Source of the DNA: Euborellia annulipes
Lineage: Eukaryota; Arthropoda; Insecta; Dermaptera; Anisolabididae
Length of the DNA: 64,000 nt
Assembly (NCBI GenBank): GCA_023213315.1
Contig: JAKCPI010002588.1
Span: 1 to 64,000, forward strand
Direction of reading: 5' to 3'
Shown: positions 11,039 to 26,000 of the stretch, piece after piece
Layout of the letters: every line of letters starts with the position of its first letter
Numbering within the stretch: the first letter of the stretch is position 1
Program-made: the position numbers and the translations under genes
The notes under the pieces: generated by a model
Told to the model about the DNA's origin: nothing
The model's database searches: none
The model's input: the letters and a program-made list of their open reading frames with translations, nothing else

Positions 11039-14000
11039 TTAGATCAGAAGATTATTTCGTCTTCGGCCTCGTTGTTTCAACCATATAAACAAAAGTTGGC
11101 AAACAATTGGCCAGAGAATGGCAACTGCGAGTGTTGGATTGTTGAATTGCAAAAACCATCGATTTCGTCTTTTTCCTGACACCACAGAGTTTTGTTGAGA
11201 TTGTTTGTGAGCAATTTCCATATCACGAAGTCGTAGAGTGACACAATCAAGGTCTTGACGGAGTCGAGTGACGGCATCCCAGAGTTGATTCGTTACAGCG
11301 TTATCAATAACTAGTGAAGGAGACGGAGGTGACGTGTGAAAATTATTCACTAATCCTAAAGAAAAAAAAAATTAATGTGTTATTTATTTTTATAAAGGCA
11401 CTTTAGGAGGCAACCTGTTCACATGTTTTTGCCGATAAAATGGCTTTTGGGGTCTTAAAAATTTAGCCAAAAAGCTCAACTAATACGAAAATTTGCCAAT
11501 TTGATTTTTGTTGATCTTATATATCATTAATAACAGCATAAAAATATATAAATATAGGCTTTAAGTGATCAAATAATGCCGGCTGTTAGACTAGTCTGCC
11601 ATCTTTTGCAAAAGTGCTCAACTATTTGGCTGTTAATTTTTAAATAAATACGAAATTTATTTTTGACTTTGTCACTACTTTATTTAATTATTATAGGTTG
11701 GATATTAATGATTTTACATTTTTAGATTAAAAAAAATTACAATTTTCCTAATAGAGTTTTTTGCATTTTCTATAAATATAAAAAATATATTTTTTAATTA
11801 ATCGTAATTAAAAAAAAACATTCTATAATGTAAAATGCTCACGAATTTCATTTAAAAAAAAAAAAAAAAAAAGAATACTTTAAAATAACTCACTTAGTTT
11901 CGGACTAAAAATTCAATGTGCCCTCCTGAAGCCCCAAGAGGCAAATAAATTTTTAATAATAATTTTTTTTTTTTTTGCCGTTGTTATTAAATGGAGAAAT
12001 AAATAGCGCCGCCATTAGTGGTATTAAACTAAGTATAGTTAATGGATGTTGTTGTTCCAGATAAGATTTAATTAAGCCATAAACGAAAATATATTCTTAC
12101 GATTTCCATGTCGAATCACAGTAGGAGTCTTTTGTATTCCGTTCGATAAGGGTCCATTTGAATAGACTTTGGTACTTGACGTTGAGTTAGATCTCGGCTC
12201 TGGTGCTGACTAGAGAAGAAAATGAAAAAAAAGAGAATTAATAAAAGTAAATAAAACAACTAAATTTAAAAAAAAAATGAATAAAAAAAAAAGAGAACAT
12301 AAATATTTCAAATATAAATTTTTCGGCATCTAGATTACGTCCCTATTTATTTCAATCGAGATCAAATAAAACAAATTCTTGACCCGTGGCTCAGGGGTAA
12401 AGCATTGATTAGCTTCTTGTGCAAGAGCTCAGGGTTCCCTTTCCGTCTCAAGTGAAAAAAAATTTATTTTAATTAGCTACCAATCAATTGAAAAAAAAGC
12501 GACTGCATCTAAAGGACTTCAAATGCCGAAAAGAGCTTAAACAAATTTAAAAAAAAAATTAAAAAAAACCCAAACCTAAAATGCTAATTTACATAAAAAT
12601 TTAATTGTAATGCATGTTAATATTAATAAGCTTGTTCAGCCTATTAAGAAGTTATGACTAGTATATTCGTCAGATTTAGTTTTATTACTCAGTTAACATG
12701 ACGAATATATTTACAATGAATAAATTAAATGGGTAACTTCGAACTATCAAGATGTACTCAATGGTCGAGGGGTTGATTGTTCACATTACTAAGCGGGACT
12801 TGGATCCCCAAAAGATATAAATAAACATGTTAATTTTCGTAATTCTATTTCAAAGTGTTGTATATAATTTGCATCGAGACATAATCATTTCAATGAGATA
12901 TTCATATGCATTAAACTAACGAATGGGACTTAACGAGTCCAAGGTTATTCAGGCACGGCGCAAGGCCCATGCGAACAGCCGCGAGGAAATTCCTACTAAT
13001 AATTAATTAATATCTTTTTCTTGCAAGATAAAAAAATTCATACAATCGTCATTTTTGCTTCAACGCATATGGGCACCTTGGAAAGAGTTATATACTACGA
13101 GGGCAGGTCAATAAGTTCGTGACTTTTTGAATTTCCCGTCTGGCAACACTGCTCATGTCAGCAGGCAACTATCAGATTCTGACTCCTGTCGAAATTTGAA
13201 CCAGCTGGGTCTTTTAGTTTTTGTTTGGTATCCATTAATAGCAGACTACCTCGTGATTTGATAAGAAAATGGAAAAAAGTGAATTTCATGTGCTCATTAA
13301 GCCTCCCTCATCCCCCCCTAATCTCCGGATTTAGCCCCGAGTGACTATTTCTTGTTTCCAAACCTGAAAAAATGACTCAGCGGAAAGAGATTTGACTCCA
13401 ACGATGAAATCATCTCACAAACAAATAGAGTCTACCTATTTTGATGCCCTCGACAATTCTTATTTTTTGGAAGGGATAAAAAAATTGGAGAAACGTTGGA
13501 CAAAGTGTATATGGCTCAATCAAAGGAGACTACATTGAAAAATAAAATAATTTTTTATCCAAAAACCTGTGTTTCATTCAAGAAGTCACGGGCTCATTTA
13601 CCTGCCCTCGTACCTCCAAAACATACACACACAGATATGTATGTAATATGTATATATATATTATGAAAAACATAACCAAGTATTTATTAATTTAAATAAG
13701 CGAAAAATGTAGGTACCGCCGGGAGTCGCACCACGGATCTGTCGATTTACGCTCAACATGCCCTACTATTGGACCACAGTACCGCACTCGCTTATTTAAA
13801 TTATGCTCTATCATAATCGATCGTAAATCGACAGATCCGTGGTGCGACTCCCGGCGGTACCTACATTTTTCGCTTATTTAAATTAATATATATAATTCTT
13901 TGTATATATATTGACGCCATATTTTGATTCCGCTTGTCCCAAAAACTGTCTAGATCCGACCCTGAGGTTATTTTAACATAATTTGTGAGTATATTACTTT

Positions 14001-17000
14001 GCTGGTGGATTAAGCAGATTAAGCAACCCCTGACCCAAAATTTATTTCAATTGATTTGGCTACCAATCAAGTGAGACAGCAAAATAGGATAATCACAAAA
14101 TATGTTAGATAATCTACAGTAGTTTGAATAAATGTTCAAATTGGTACACCAAAGACTCAAACTTTTTACAATTACATAAAATAAATTTTGGACGAGAAGG
14201 ACATTAATTAAAAAACAAAATATAGGCCTATACATAACTAGGTCAACGCCACTGACATATGAATGACCCCTTCATTTCTTATAATTCTATTCAAATTTTA
14301 AAATTCATTTTCTTCCTCATAATATAAAAGCAATAAAAAATAATTATTAAAAAAAATTCCATTAAAATTTTTACCTTAGAAAAACATTTGTCTGCAAGTT
14401 TTAATTTAGTTTAATTTATTCTGTAACCGTTTTCTTTAATATGGCTACAGAATAAACCGAAATAAATTAACATAATTACAATAAAAAAAATTATTAGAAT
14501 AGAATAGTTTTGATTGAAATAACTCGACCTCAACTGTATCTATGAATTCATCTTCCTCGTCGTCGTCTTCAGGATCTGGCGGAAGAGGTGAAGCAGAACA
14601 ACTACTGCTAGCTGGACTCGTTTCTAGAGAGGAAGTAAACCGAGGAGCAGAAGCAGTGCCGTTTACACGATTTGGGGACGCCTCTCGTGAAGAAGCTAAA
14701 ACAAAAAGACACTAGATAAAGTGATTATGACAAAAAATTAAAACAAATATTGGAGTTCTTAACTGAAAAGAGTTAGTTGAGTTTTTTAATTAATTATTGG
14801 TCAATTATTTTTTTTTCTGACAAAGAATGAGGATATTAATTGCACCCTCCCCTCTCACGTTCAAACGAGTGGTTGCCCCCCCCCCCCCAACAAGATGTCT
14901 GGCTATGCCCAAGTAGTAATGTATTTAATAATCAAGATATATTATAAATTAATCAGCAAATTATTAATACAAATAATTTGATGATTCCAAGGATAAAAAT
15001 CCCTCAGAGTTCAGGGATATACGGTATTTTAAAAATATTTTTTGTATGGTCTAATAATGGGGCCCGAAATAAAGGTTTGCGGGGGGGCCCAGCTAAAAAA
15101 CGTTACGCTAGTGTTCCCGACAGTATGGTACATTTGAATGGGTCGTTTTGATAACTTACCTACCCCAACATTAAAATAGCCTCCCTATGGGGAAATACAT
15201 GGTGTGTGTCCTTCAGCATTAAAATAGCTGAAGGACACACACCATGTATTTCCCCATAGAGAGGCTATTTTAATGTTGGGGTAGGTAAGTTATCAAAACG
15301 ACCCATTCAGATGTAAAATTTATAAGTATGGGAAAATATTTATATTTTGTTACCAGAGCAACCATTTCTCCTTGCATTTTAGACACAAATCAAATTTTTT
15401 TTTTTTTTAATTTTATATTAAAAATATTTTTCTCGCACCTGGATGGGGGGGGAGGGAAATTACCCCCTTTACTCAGATTTAAATAAAAAATCGATGGATA
15501 TTTTCAAAAGGACTTAAAACTCCCTAGCAAACTTAATCAATTGAGCACATTTATTTTTAAGGTCAAAGGATAAAATGTGTACAATAAATCCTAGAGACAA
15601 GAGTGTACTAGGGGGTTGTTTTTTTCTCTCTTTTTTTAAATTTTAATAGAGATGCCAGCTGAGAGAAGAGAGAAAAACCAAACTTAAAGACCATTTAAGA
15701 AAAAAATTTTCTAAATTTAAATTGTTGAATGAAAATCCTGGCCAAGCAGTGGCGTAGCGAGCTCAACTCGCGCTCGGGGCACAATACCTTTTTAGCGCCC
15801 CCCTTCCCCTCCATTCGAAAACCATATATTATTATATGTAAAATATACAAAATTATTATATTACACTGGCACTAAATTTAAAATATATTTTCCTGAAATC
15901 AATTATAATAAAAATAAAAATTATCCAGAATTTTTTTTGTTTTGCGGACCATTTGGTGCCCCTTTGTGTGTAGCGCTCGGGGCATGATGACCCCCCCCCC
16001 CCTTGTCCCCCCCTCATCGCTACGCCATTGTGGCCAAGTTCTTGGCTATAGTGCCAAAAGGTATTTTATTCAATTCATCAAGTTAAACATAATACAACAA
16101 TTCTTTGAAATATGGTAGTAAAAATTTTGATTAGAGTTGTTTAATATTTTATACATTTTCTATTAGTTTGAAAATATAAAAAATCAACAACATAAAATTC
16201 CAGAATATATTATTATATAATGTTAATGTAAGGATATAAAAAACATTGACGTAAAGCCTCACAAGGCCAGGTGCCCTCTTGAAAAAAATGTACTATCCTA
16301 TTATTATTAAAAAAAAAACCTTCATTTCACTTAATATTTAATTAAAAATGATAAATGTTTTACCGAAGGGGGAGCCAGGCCTAGAACAGACACGATCGAT
16401 GAATTGACTCCCTACAACCAATTCCAAATCTGAAAGCGGAAATTGTTCAGCATACACTGCATCCAAACTGCCAAGAAATTTCGCCACGTTCTCTGTATAT
16501 GACATTGTCTCGACTATCTGTAACAATTAAAAAAAAAAATTATTATTTATATTTCAAGGTTTGATTGGGAAACAAACAACCAACTCATTTTAAAATGGAT
16601 TTAAATATTCCAAAATAATATTAGAAAGAGGGTAATTTTTTTTTGGGGTGGGGAGAACTACGTCCCTGAATGGACTAAGTCGGTGCATTCACCCCTAAGT
16701 TTATGAAATGTCTGTCAAAGAACACAAGGGTTTTGTTGATTGAACTTCAGCCATGAAGATGGTCGCATAGTCGACCGAAACGTTGCTGTGGGTTCTATAA
16801 TAAAGAAATAAATATAGCTGCTTGACCTTTTAATTATTCTATTGTAATTTATTAAACATTTGATATGAAATAACCTCTACATTTCTAAGTAAATTTAACA
16901 CAAATCCATATCATTTTAATAAATACTACAATTTAAATAAAACAAAGACAAAAATGTCGAAATTTTATTAAGGTGCGTGCTAATTTTGAGAGTTTCCAGT

Positions 17001-20000
17001 GGCCACCATTTTGAAGCTATCGACCTCAAAATATTTTTAAATTAAATCTATTTAAAATATCTACAACTTATAAAAGCCCTTTTTTTGATTTTCGAAAAAA
17101 AAAAATTTAGATTTATCACATTAAATAAAAGTTATTTTAAAAAAATTTGCTCTATCTCTTATAGATAATTAAATTAGTAATCATTGCGCTAAAAAATAAT
17201 TAATTTTTTGCCTTTAAATAATTAGCTGGAATCTTCCAAATGAAATGGAATAAAATGTTTGTTTCCCTATAGGCAGAACTAACGCCATCTCTTGCAGCTT
17301 AGAGTAACCAGTTTCTCATTCGGCGTTTAACGGTTTTGCAAGAAGCGCATCTTATTAACGCCAAATTTCTAAAATTTTAAAATAATCTATGCATTCAGTT
17401 TTTCTCTGTCTATTTTATTGTTAATTGAAAAATCGACATTTTTGTTTTGTTTTTGAAATCTAAAACAAAAAGTTTTAATATTTTAAGATTCTTTAAAAGA
17501 TGTTAAGAATACCTTGGCAAGTTCAGCAACATATTTGTCCATCGCTTCCTCACGTGGCATATTTCCTAATTTACGCCAAGCGTCCCATTTGAGTTTTTTG
17601 ATCACCTCCCAGAAAGCTGGTTTCGATTGGGCGCATGGTCCTTCAGTGGCTTGTTTAAAGAATGCATAAAAACGTAACATCAACTCATTTGACGGCGCAT
17701 ATGATCCTAAAAATAAAAAAAATATATTAATAATGATTTAGGAAGAGGGTAAGGTGTCCTGCGTTTGTCCCTTATACAAGAATTAAATATTTCATCTTTT
17801 TTATTTTCATTACATTCTCAGAGTCACTCTGAGTTGACAGAGTGTTCAGAATTCTTTCCATGCGATTTTCATATCCTGGATATCTGAACCTGTTTTCAGT
17901 CAATCAATTGCCAGACGAGCGTCAGAGGTTTAAAACATACATTTTTCCTAACTTAGGGAAAAGAAAACCAATTCAATATTCAACATTTTTATCGGTCAAT
18001 CAACGTAGAGACATTTATTTATAAAATTTTCTATGAGTAAAACTGATTATTTAATTTCATATTCTAAAGTTTAACGTTGAATGAATGAATTAAAAAGACT
18101 AAATTGATAGGACATTCACACTAATAAAGTGAATAAAGACTAATCCAAGCGGTAAACGGTAAACTTCATCGACGATATAAGTTTTCCGAACCGCTAATAG
18201 CATAAATAAAATTCTTAATTAATCAAAGGAAATTTTTTCTAAGCTCTTTAAATAAATCTTTGTTGCTCAGAACCGTAAGTGATCTCTTAAGAGAGACTTC
18301 TAAAAAATATACTTCTATGCTAAGAACTGTAGACAATAATAATCAATTTTAATTAATAGTCTATATTTATTAATTGATTAAAACTAAATTTTAGATTCCT
18401 TTTGTGAGTATCAAAAAAGTGCCCCATCTCTTCATTCGCTTTGCTACGCCCCAGTATATTAATATCTAGTAGTTTTGATAAACATATCAATTTTAATTAG
18501 AATACTTAGATTAGATAGAGCTATATTTGTTTTTAAGAAAAATTCTATTGATTTTTATTATATTAAATATTTCCAAACATACAGCAGTTTTTCATTAATT
18601 TTTTTTTTTTTTTTTAATTAATTAATTCATTCAATAAATAAATTAAAAATTAAAATGAAGACGAGAAATGCAAATAGAACGCTTATTGAATGTAAATCAA
18701 TTTCATGATTGTTTTTTTTCAAGTATGGTTAATTTAAAAAAGAATTTTTTCTATTAAGTTTTTTTTTATAAAGTTAAACAAAGCCCTAAGTTGTAAATTT
18801 TCAAAATAAGAGATCACGTATTACTACAAGGAGCAATATGGGTAGTACTTGTAGCTACAGTAGAAAACGAATTCTAAATTTACATCCCAAAACCAGCCTC
18901 ATTTTCCTAATCTTTCAAGATGTAACAAAACACGCCTTTAAAATGACTGATAGTATATATAAATAAATTATATAATCTTTATTTATTCAAAATAATTAGA
19001 TGATAAATGTACAATACTTTATCAAAAATTTGATTTAAATTAAAATAAATTGTACCTTGGAATTAGAGATGTATTTGTCAGATAAATATAAATGATTGAG
19101 ATTATATCTTAAAGTAGCTTTGCTTTTTCAGACAAATGTCTTAAAAGTACATGATGATAAAACAAATTTTCCCATATTTAATTCCCAGTGTTCGAATTAA
19201 AATTTTGTATTACTTCAGAAGCTCATTATAAAAATTTATATGATGACTTCATAATTATTTAGTCTTGCATAAATCATAAAATAAGATTGATAATTTCAAT
19301 TCAACATTAACATTTCTCAACAAAAAAAAAAAAAAAAAAAACTTTAAAAGAACATTTGTGGTTAACCATGTATAAATTTGCAATTAGAAAGAAATATTTG
19401 TGATTAGAGTATTTTTGTTTCAATTAGTTGGTGTCTTAAATATTGTTGTGTAACCATTTGAGAGAAAAAAACTGGTAATAGTTTAGCTCAACCGAAAATC
19501 TTTCAAATAAAAACTAGTAAAATTCTATCAAGATGTTCAATTATTTATTAAAAATATATTTTTTTAATTTGTTTTAGTCATTTTCGACATCTGAGACCAT
19601 TTAAACCCCTATTATTTCAAATGAATGGTAGCCAATTTAATTAAAATAATTTTTTTTTGGGGCGGCAAGCGAATCTGGGACGACAAGTTGATGTTTTCTC
19701 TCTGAGCTACGAACGGGTCACAGGTATTTATTAAAAATATATTTTAATTTTTGATCGATTTTTTTAATATATAAAAATAAGTAACTTTACGAAACTGTAA
19801 CTCATATTTATTATATGGTCAAGAATTAGAAATAGTGCAGTCGTGGCGCAAGGGCCAGATGTGTTCGACAGTGGAGCCTTGAGCTTAGGCAACCAAAATG
19901 CTTAGCCGTCGGGCGTATTGTATTAAAAGTAACTTTCCCCTTTAGTTGCATTAAAAAAAGATTTATTTATTTTAGGAACCGACCGAATATTCTGTTTCGG

Positions 20001-23000
20001 CCAAAAAGTAACCGAAACTTTCGGCCGGCCTAAACCTGAGTCTGAAAAGATGGGATGTGAGACTCACATGCAAAAAAAAAAAAAAAAAAAAAAACAGTAG
20101 TTTAGCGATCATAACGAGTAATTCGTATAGCTAGATAAACAAATTGTAAAATAATGACTTGCTTAACGAGCGACGTTTCGCATAACGAACGGCTAGGAGA
20201 GGGGAAGTCCCTGATTGTGCTCATGATATATCAGTCTGTGTCTTAGCGGGGTGACAGTTCTATGGGGAAATGGGGAAATGTTATTGTCTCGCTTTACGAA
20301 TATGATTCTGGAACGAATTATACACGTTAAGCGAGGTTCCATTTATCTACATATATTGACCATAGACATGAAATGAATTTTTTAGAAATAAATAATTCTC
20401 TCAGAAGTGGAAAAATTGTCAACTTGTAAGCTCTCATTTACATATTCCTTTCAAGAAAAAAAATTTTAATATTTACAAATATCACTTTCATTCCGTTAAA
20501 CGCTTGGGGTATTTAAGAAAGTGAAAATGGAAATTTAACAATCGCTCTTGTTATTAAATTTCCAAAATAACTCAAAAATATCGCTCTAGTTTCAAATAAA
20601 GTCTATTTAATAATAAAAAATAATTTAGGATCAAAAAGCCATCGAACAATTAAATGGTTTCGACAGATGATGAGTTGGAAAGAGAAAAGATGAAAGATGC
20701 ATCGTCACTTTCTTGCATAAAATAAGATTAAACGAATGACAATGAAGGAAGATATGAAGACCCTGACCGGCAAAAAAAGTCCCTCTAATTGGTGATTTAT
20801 GTAACTTTTCAAGTTCATGGTGGTTATAATATTATTAGAATGAATCAATGTTTTTTTTACTCATAAAGACATTATTTGTTTAAACTTAAGACGTGTGTAT
20901 ATTTGGGTATTCAATCAATAATAAAGAGAAACAAGGCAGCCAAAATAAATAAAGAAAAATAAAAATGTCTTCTTTTTCTGCTTTATTGAATAACAATGTC
21001 AACGTTTCGGCCTTCATCAGGATCTTAAAATACAAATTATAACCGGCATTTGTTACATTTTTTTAAATGGCTTCTTTTAAAACTAGATATGATGAGTTTA
21101 TTTATTTTTTTATAGATATAAGGTTAATTGAACATATCTATTAGGAACCGACCGAATATTCGGTTTCGGTTACGGTATCGGCCAGTTTCGGCCAAAAATC
21201 ATGGTTTCGGCCGTAGTTTCGGTTTCGGCCAAAAAGTAGCCGAAACTTTCGGCCGGCCGAAACTTGAGTCTTAAAAAAAAAGGTCAAAGGATTTGCATTT
21301 GAAGGAGAAAAATTTTTTGTCTCCCTAAAAAAAGGTAAAATGATTTTCATGGAGGGGAAAAAATTTCAAAAAAAAAATATAAATTTTTTTTATAGGAAAT
21401 ACAAGTTTCGGTTTCGGTTACGGTTTCGGCCGAAACTAAGGTTGAGGCCGAATATTCGGTTTCGGTTGAAAATCTTGTTTCGGTCGGACCCTAATATCTA
21501 TATAAAAAAATAAATAAATCAAATCACCAAATCTTGTATCAAACTAACAATTGTAAGCCATTAAAAAAAAAAAATGTAGCAGATACCGATTGTAATTTTA
21601 TTTCGTTGTATTTTAAAGTCCTGATGAAGGGCCGAAGAAATGACTGAAACGTCGACGGCATTGTTATTCAATAAAGCAGAAAAAAGCAATCTTTTTTTTT
21701 TTATTTGCTTTGGTTGCCTTGTTTCTTCTCATTATCAATTATAAATTCAGCCACTACTCCTTGCAATAAACTCTTAAATCAGTTTTTCTCAAATTTTTTT
21801 CAAGTCTTGCATTGGAGACTGGTAATTTTTTTTTTTTTTCTTCAAAAAAAGTCAAAATTAATTCCCCCCTCACCTTAAAAGTGAATGGGGAAATGAAGGC
21901 CCGGTTTTTGGATTAGCGATCCCTTTCTACTAACAAAGTTCGCCTTTAACATAGGCAACCGCTGCCCTTAGGGATATAATTGGTGGTATTTAACAGGGGC
22001 AGAGAAATAATAATGATTTATTTTTTTTTTTTTAGAAAAAATTTACAAATTGGAATAAATTTGATTTTTCAAAATATTTTTAAGCATAATTGCTCCTGTT
22101 AAATAAAAATAAGTAATATAATCAAACGGATAACAATGAAAACATCACCATTTTTTAAAATATTCGGAATTAGAAATATAAATTTATATTCTTTAAAATT
22201 TATTTATTTGGGTGTGGAAGGGAATTATTTTTTGGATAAACCGAATCCCACATCGAAAAAAAAATTCTAGCTAATTTCTATTCCATAAATGAAACTTTAT
22301 TTTTCAGTCTAGAATTTTAATTGATGATAATTTAAGAAAATTTATCTATTATACTAGGCTAGCAGTTTTACTTGTCGAACCATTGTTGTAGGTGGGTAAT
22401 AATTAATTATTAGTTTTAATTAATAAATAACCCCCAAGAACAACGGTTCGATGAGTAAAACTGATAGCCTGGAATAATAGGACTGTCTCGTCTACAAAAT
22501 ATTAATATTAATTAAATTCATCATCCCAACCCATAATTTTGTAGTCACTTTGAGATTTAATTCCAGCATAAAATGGACCGCGAATTCAATCGAGTTCGGC
22601 ATCCCTGATTTAGAGAAAGTGTTCTTCATTATTATTGCTCAAGATTTCTTTTTATTTACCGAAGTACAGTACAGTGAACTTTCAATCTCTATCTTGTTAT
22701 ACGAAAATATCAACAATATTTCTTTTCGATGATGAAATGAGTTAAAATACTTTTCCCAAGTATCTTTGGCATACACATGTTATAAATATTATTTTTGCAA
22801 GTATATGAGAATACAGAAAAGAAGCGATGGGGCAAATACTTAACAAATTAAAATTTTTGTAAATAAAATTAATTAAAAAATGTTTAAAACAAATTATTTA
22901 CCGACCGCCTTCTTTCTCGGTATATTATGTTTATAAAGGAAGTTCTTTTGATGGTCATTTTTCATCTTATGTAATTTATTCATTAAAAAAATGGGTTGAG

Positions 23001-26000
23001 TGTTATAAAATCATATGCTTATATAAAAAAAAAACCAAACAAATTGAATGTATGTACTCAAAGTATACTCTCCCTTAATAGCCAAGAGTTTCTAAATAAG
23101 TATGTATTAATAATATTGGAGGGTTGGCAATCTGATCCAGGTGAGTGTTTAATCTAAAGAACTTTTTTTTTTTTTCCTTTTCCTCCTTTCAAATCTCGTT
23201 TGCTTTGCAAAGGAGAGGAGAGTGAGAGATTTTATTTGAGGTCAAACAGTTGCCGAATGAAAAGTTTCGACAAATGCATTCAGTTATCTTTATTTGTTAT
23301 TCAAGCGAGAAAAAAAAACAAAAACAAATTATTAATCAAATTTGGAAAGTTTCAAATGTATTTTCAAAAATATGGAAAACAAATGATAATGTACCTATAT
23401 AATTCACCTTAGGCACTAGTTTAAACATTTTTAATAATAATTAAAAGTAAACACTAAGTTTAGTTTAAAAAATTTGGTTTATGTACATTTCGATTTAAAA
23501 TAAAAAAATCATCATCAGAACTTTATTACAATCTCAAACATTTGTAATAAGATTCTGATGATGAAGTTTTAACATCGAAATGTACCAAAACCAAATAAAA
23601 CTCCTTTTTTTTAAACTAAACTTTGTGTTTAGTTTTAATTAAATGGTTTTAAAAAATTCCTAACAAATTTCAAATTAGTTGTAAGAATTGACAAAAGATC
23701 TGCTAGATCCATCGGACAAAATGCTTTTTTGGTATTTTGCAGCATCAGGAGCCCTATAGACAGGTAAATTATATGAGTCGATTTCGCTAATAATGTATCT
23801 GGACAGTGAAGTTTTTTATTTAAAGATATTTTTTTTTTTAATGTACTACATACATTTAGGACAAGTAGCGAGTCACTGGCCCTTAAATTATCATATCAGC
23901 TCTGCTAAGATTAAAGATTTTTTACAAAAATAAATTAATTAAATTATTTTCAAAAATTGTGTAATTATTAAAAACAGATTTATTTTAAAGAAATTAATTT
24001 TATAATCAGATTAGCAGGTAATTTTGGTTGACGGTCCCGAGTTAGCTTCCCGTCGCAAGCGAGAAAAAATTTATTTCAATTGAATTGGCTACCAGTGGCG
24101 TAGCCAGGGGGAGCAAGGGGGTCATCATGCCCCGGGCGCTACTCACAAAGGGGCGCAAAAGAGTCCGCAAAACAAAAAATTGCTATATAAATTTTTATTA
24201 TAATTGATTTTTGGAAAATATAAATTAAATTTAGTCCCAGTGTTATATAGTAATTTTGTATGTTTTACATATAATATTATTTGGTTTTCGAATGAGGGGG
24301 GGGGGCGCTAAAAAGGTATTGTGCCCCGGGCGTTCGCCACTGTTGGCTACCATCATTTGAAATAATAAATAGGAATGGAATCTAAATGGCCTTAGATCCG
24401 AAAAAAGTTCTTAGAACAATTTTGACAGAATTCATTGATATATTACTTTCTCTTACCTATGTATATATGTAATATATATATAGAGAGAAAGTATTGGATT
24501 CATGTCAAAAATTCGATGTCGAGATTTTGATGGATCTTCACGTTTTGAGGTCCCCTGACTCCAAAAAAGTGGTTTTCGCGACATGGTCTGTCTGTGGGTG
24601 TGTGGGTGTGTGTGTGGGTGTGTGTGTGGGTGTGTGTGTGGGTGGGTGTGTGTTCAATTTTAAGCATGAAGGAATTGAGCTATGAGGCTGAAATTTTATA
24701 TTTAAGTTAAACACCCCGCGGGACCGGGAAAATAAGCTTTTAATCAAAATCGGCCAAAGAGTACTAGTACTTTACTGATGTACTTTTTCAGTTTTTTTCG
24801 ATTTTCTCAAAATTCGCTCTAACGATTTTGATTAAAATTCAAAAATCAATTATTTTTTAGATGCTCTTTCAAATGTATATTCTCGTTTTGCCCTCAAAAT
24901 TGTTTGAAGACCACTTTACTCTTGTACTCCATAGAAAAGATAGGAGAAATGGTTGCCCTGGTAACAAAATATAAATATTTTCCCATACTTATAAATTTTA
25001 CATCTGAATTCAAATATTCCCTACTGCCGGGAACTAAATACATGTCGACACAAAAAATCTGGTGTGACAAGCACAGTACACAACTTTTGATTACCGAAGG
25101 TAAGAGAAAGTTGTGTGCTGTGCGCCAGTCACACCAGATTTTTATTATTGTAGGGTTAGTTTTTAATTAGGAAAATGACGCAAAGAAAAATTTTAATTTT
25201 TTTTTTTTAATTTATGCGAATTTAGAATTTTTATTGAAAGTAGAAGTAGAGGTGACATGACAAAATAAAACGGATTGAGTGTGAAAGTGAAATTCAAGGT
25301 CTTTAAATGAAAACAAAAATGAAGACATGAATGATCTTGAATGTCATCAGCCATCAGAGAATCAATCGAAGCATTTCTCAAGGATAAATAGAAAATCCAA
25401 AGTGGATGATAAGGAATAATCAAATTGCAATGAGAATCTTTCAAATCATAAATTTTTTTTTTTTTTTTGCTTATTGAGATTATTATTCTCCATTTAAAAA
25501 AATTAAAAAAAAAAAAAAAAAATCTGGTGTGATTGGTCGCACAGCACACAACTTGCTCTTGCCCTTCGGCAAGAGAAAGTAATGTACTGTGCTTGTCATA
25601 CCAGATTTTTTGTGTCGACATATATTTAGTTTCCAACAGTAAGATACAATCGAATTTCAAGATGTAAAATTTATAACTATGGGAAAATATTTATATTTTG
25701 TTACAATGACAACCATTTCTCCTATAATTCCTATGAAAAACAAGAGTAAAGTCGTCTTCAGAAGATTTCAATGGCAAAATGAGAATATTCATTTTAAAGA
25801 GCATCTAAAAAATAATTGATTTTTGAATTTTAATCAAAATCGTTGGAGCGAATTTTGAGAAAATCGAAAAAAACTGAAAAAGTACATCAGTAAAGTGCTA
25901 GTACTTTTTGGCCGATTTTGTTCAAAAGCTTCGTGTCATGTCCTAGGGGGGTATCTTACTTAAATATAAAATTTCAACCTCCTAGCTCTTTCCGTTCTTG

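Noticed and set aside
24494..24747. Open frames made of repeated Val-Gly-Val-Cys or Thr-His-Thr-Pro
   Set aside because: Translation of a GTGTGTGG microsatellite inside a foldback element.
25193..25660. 155-residue minus frame
   Set aside because: Lies in the centre and right hairpin of the palindromic element, with poly-Phe/Lys runs; no protein family.
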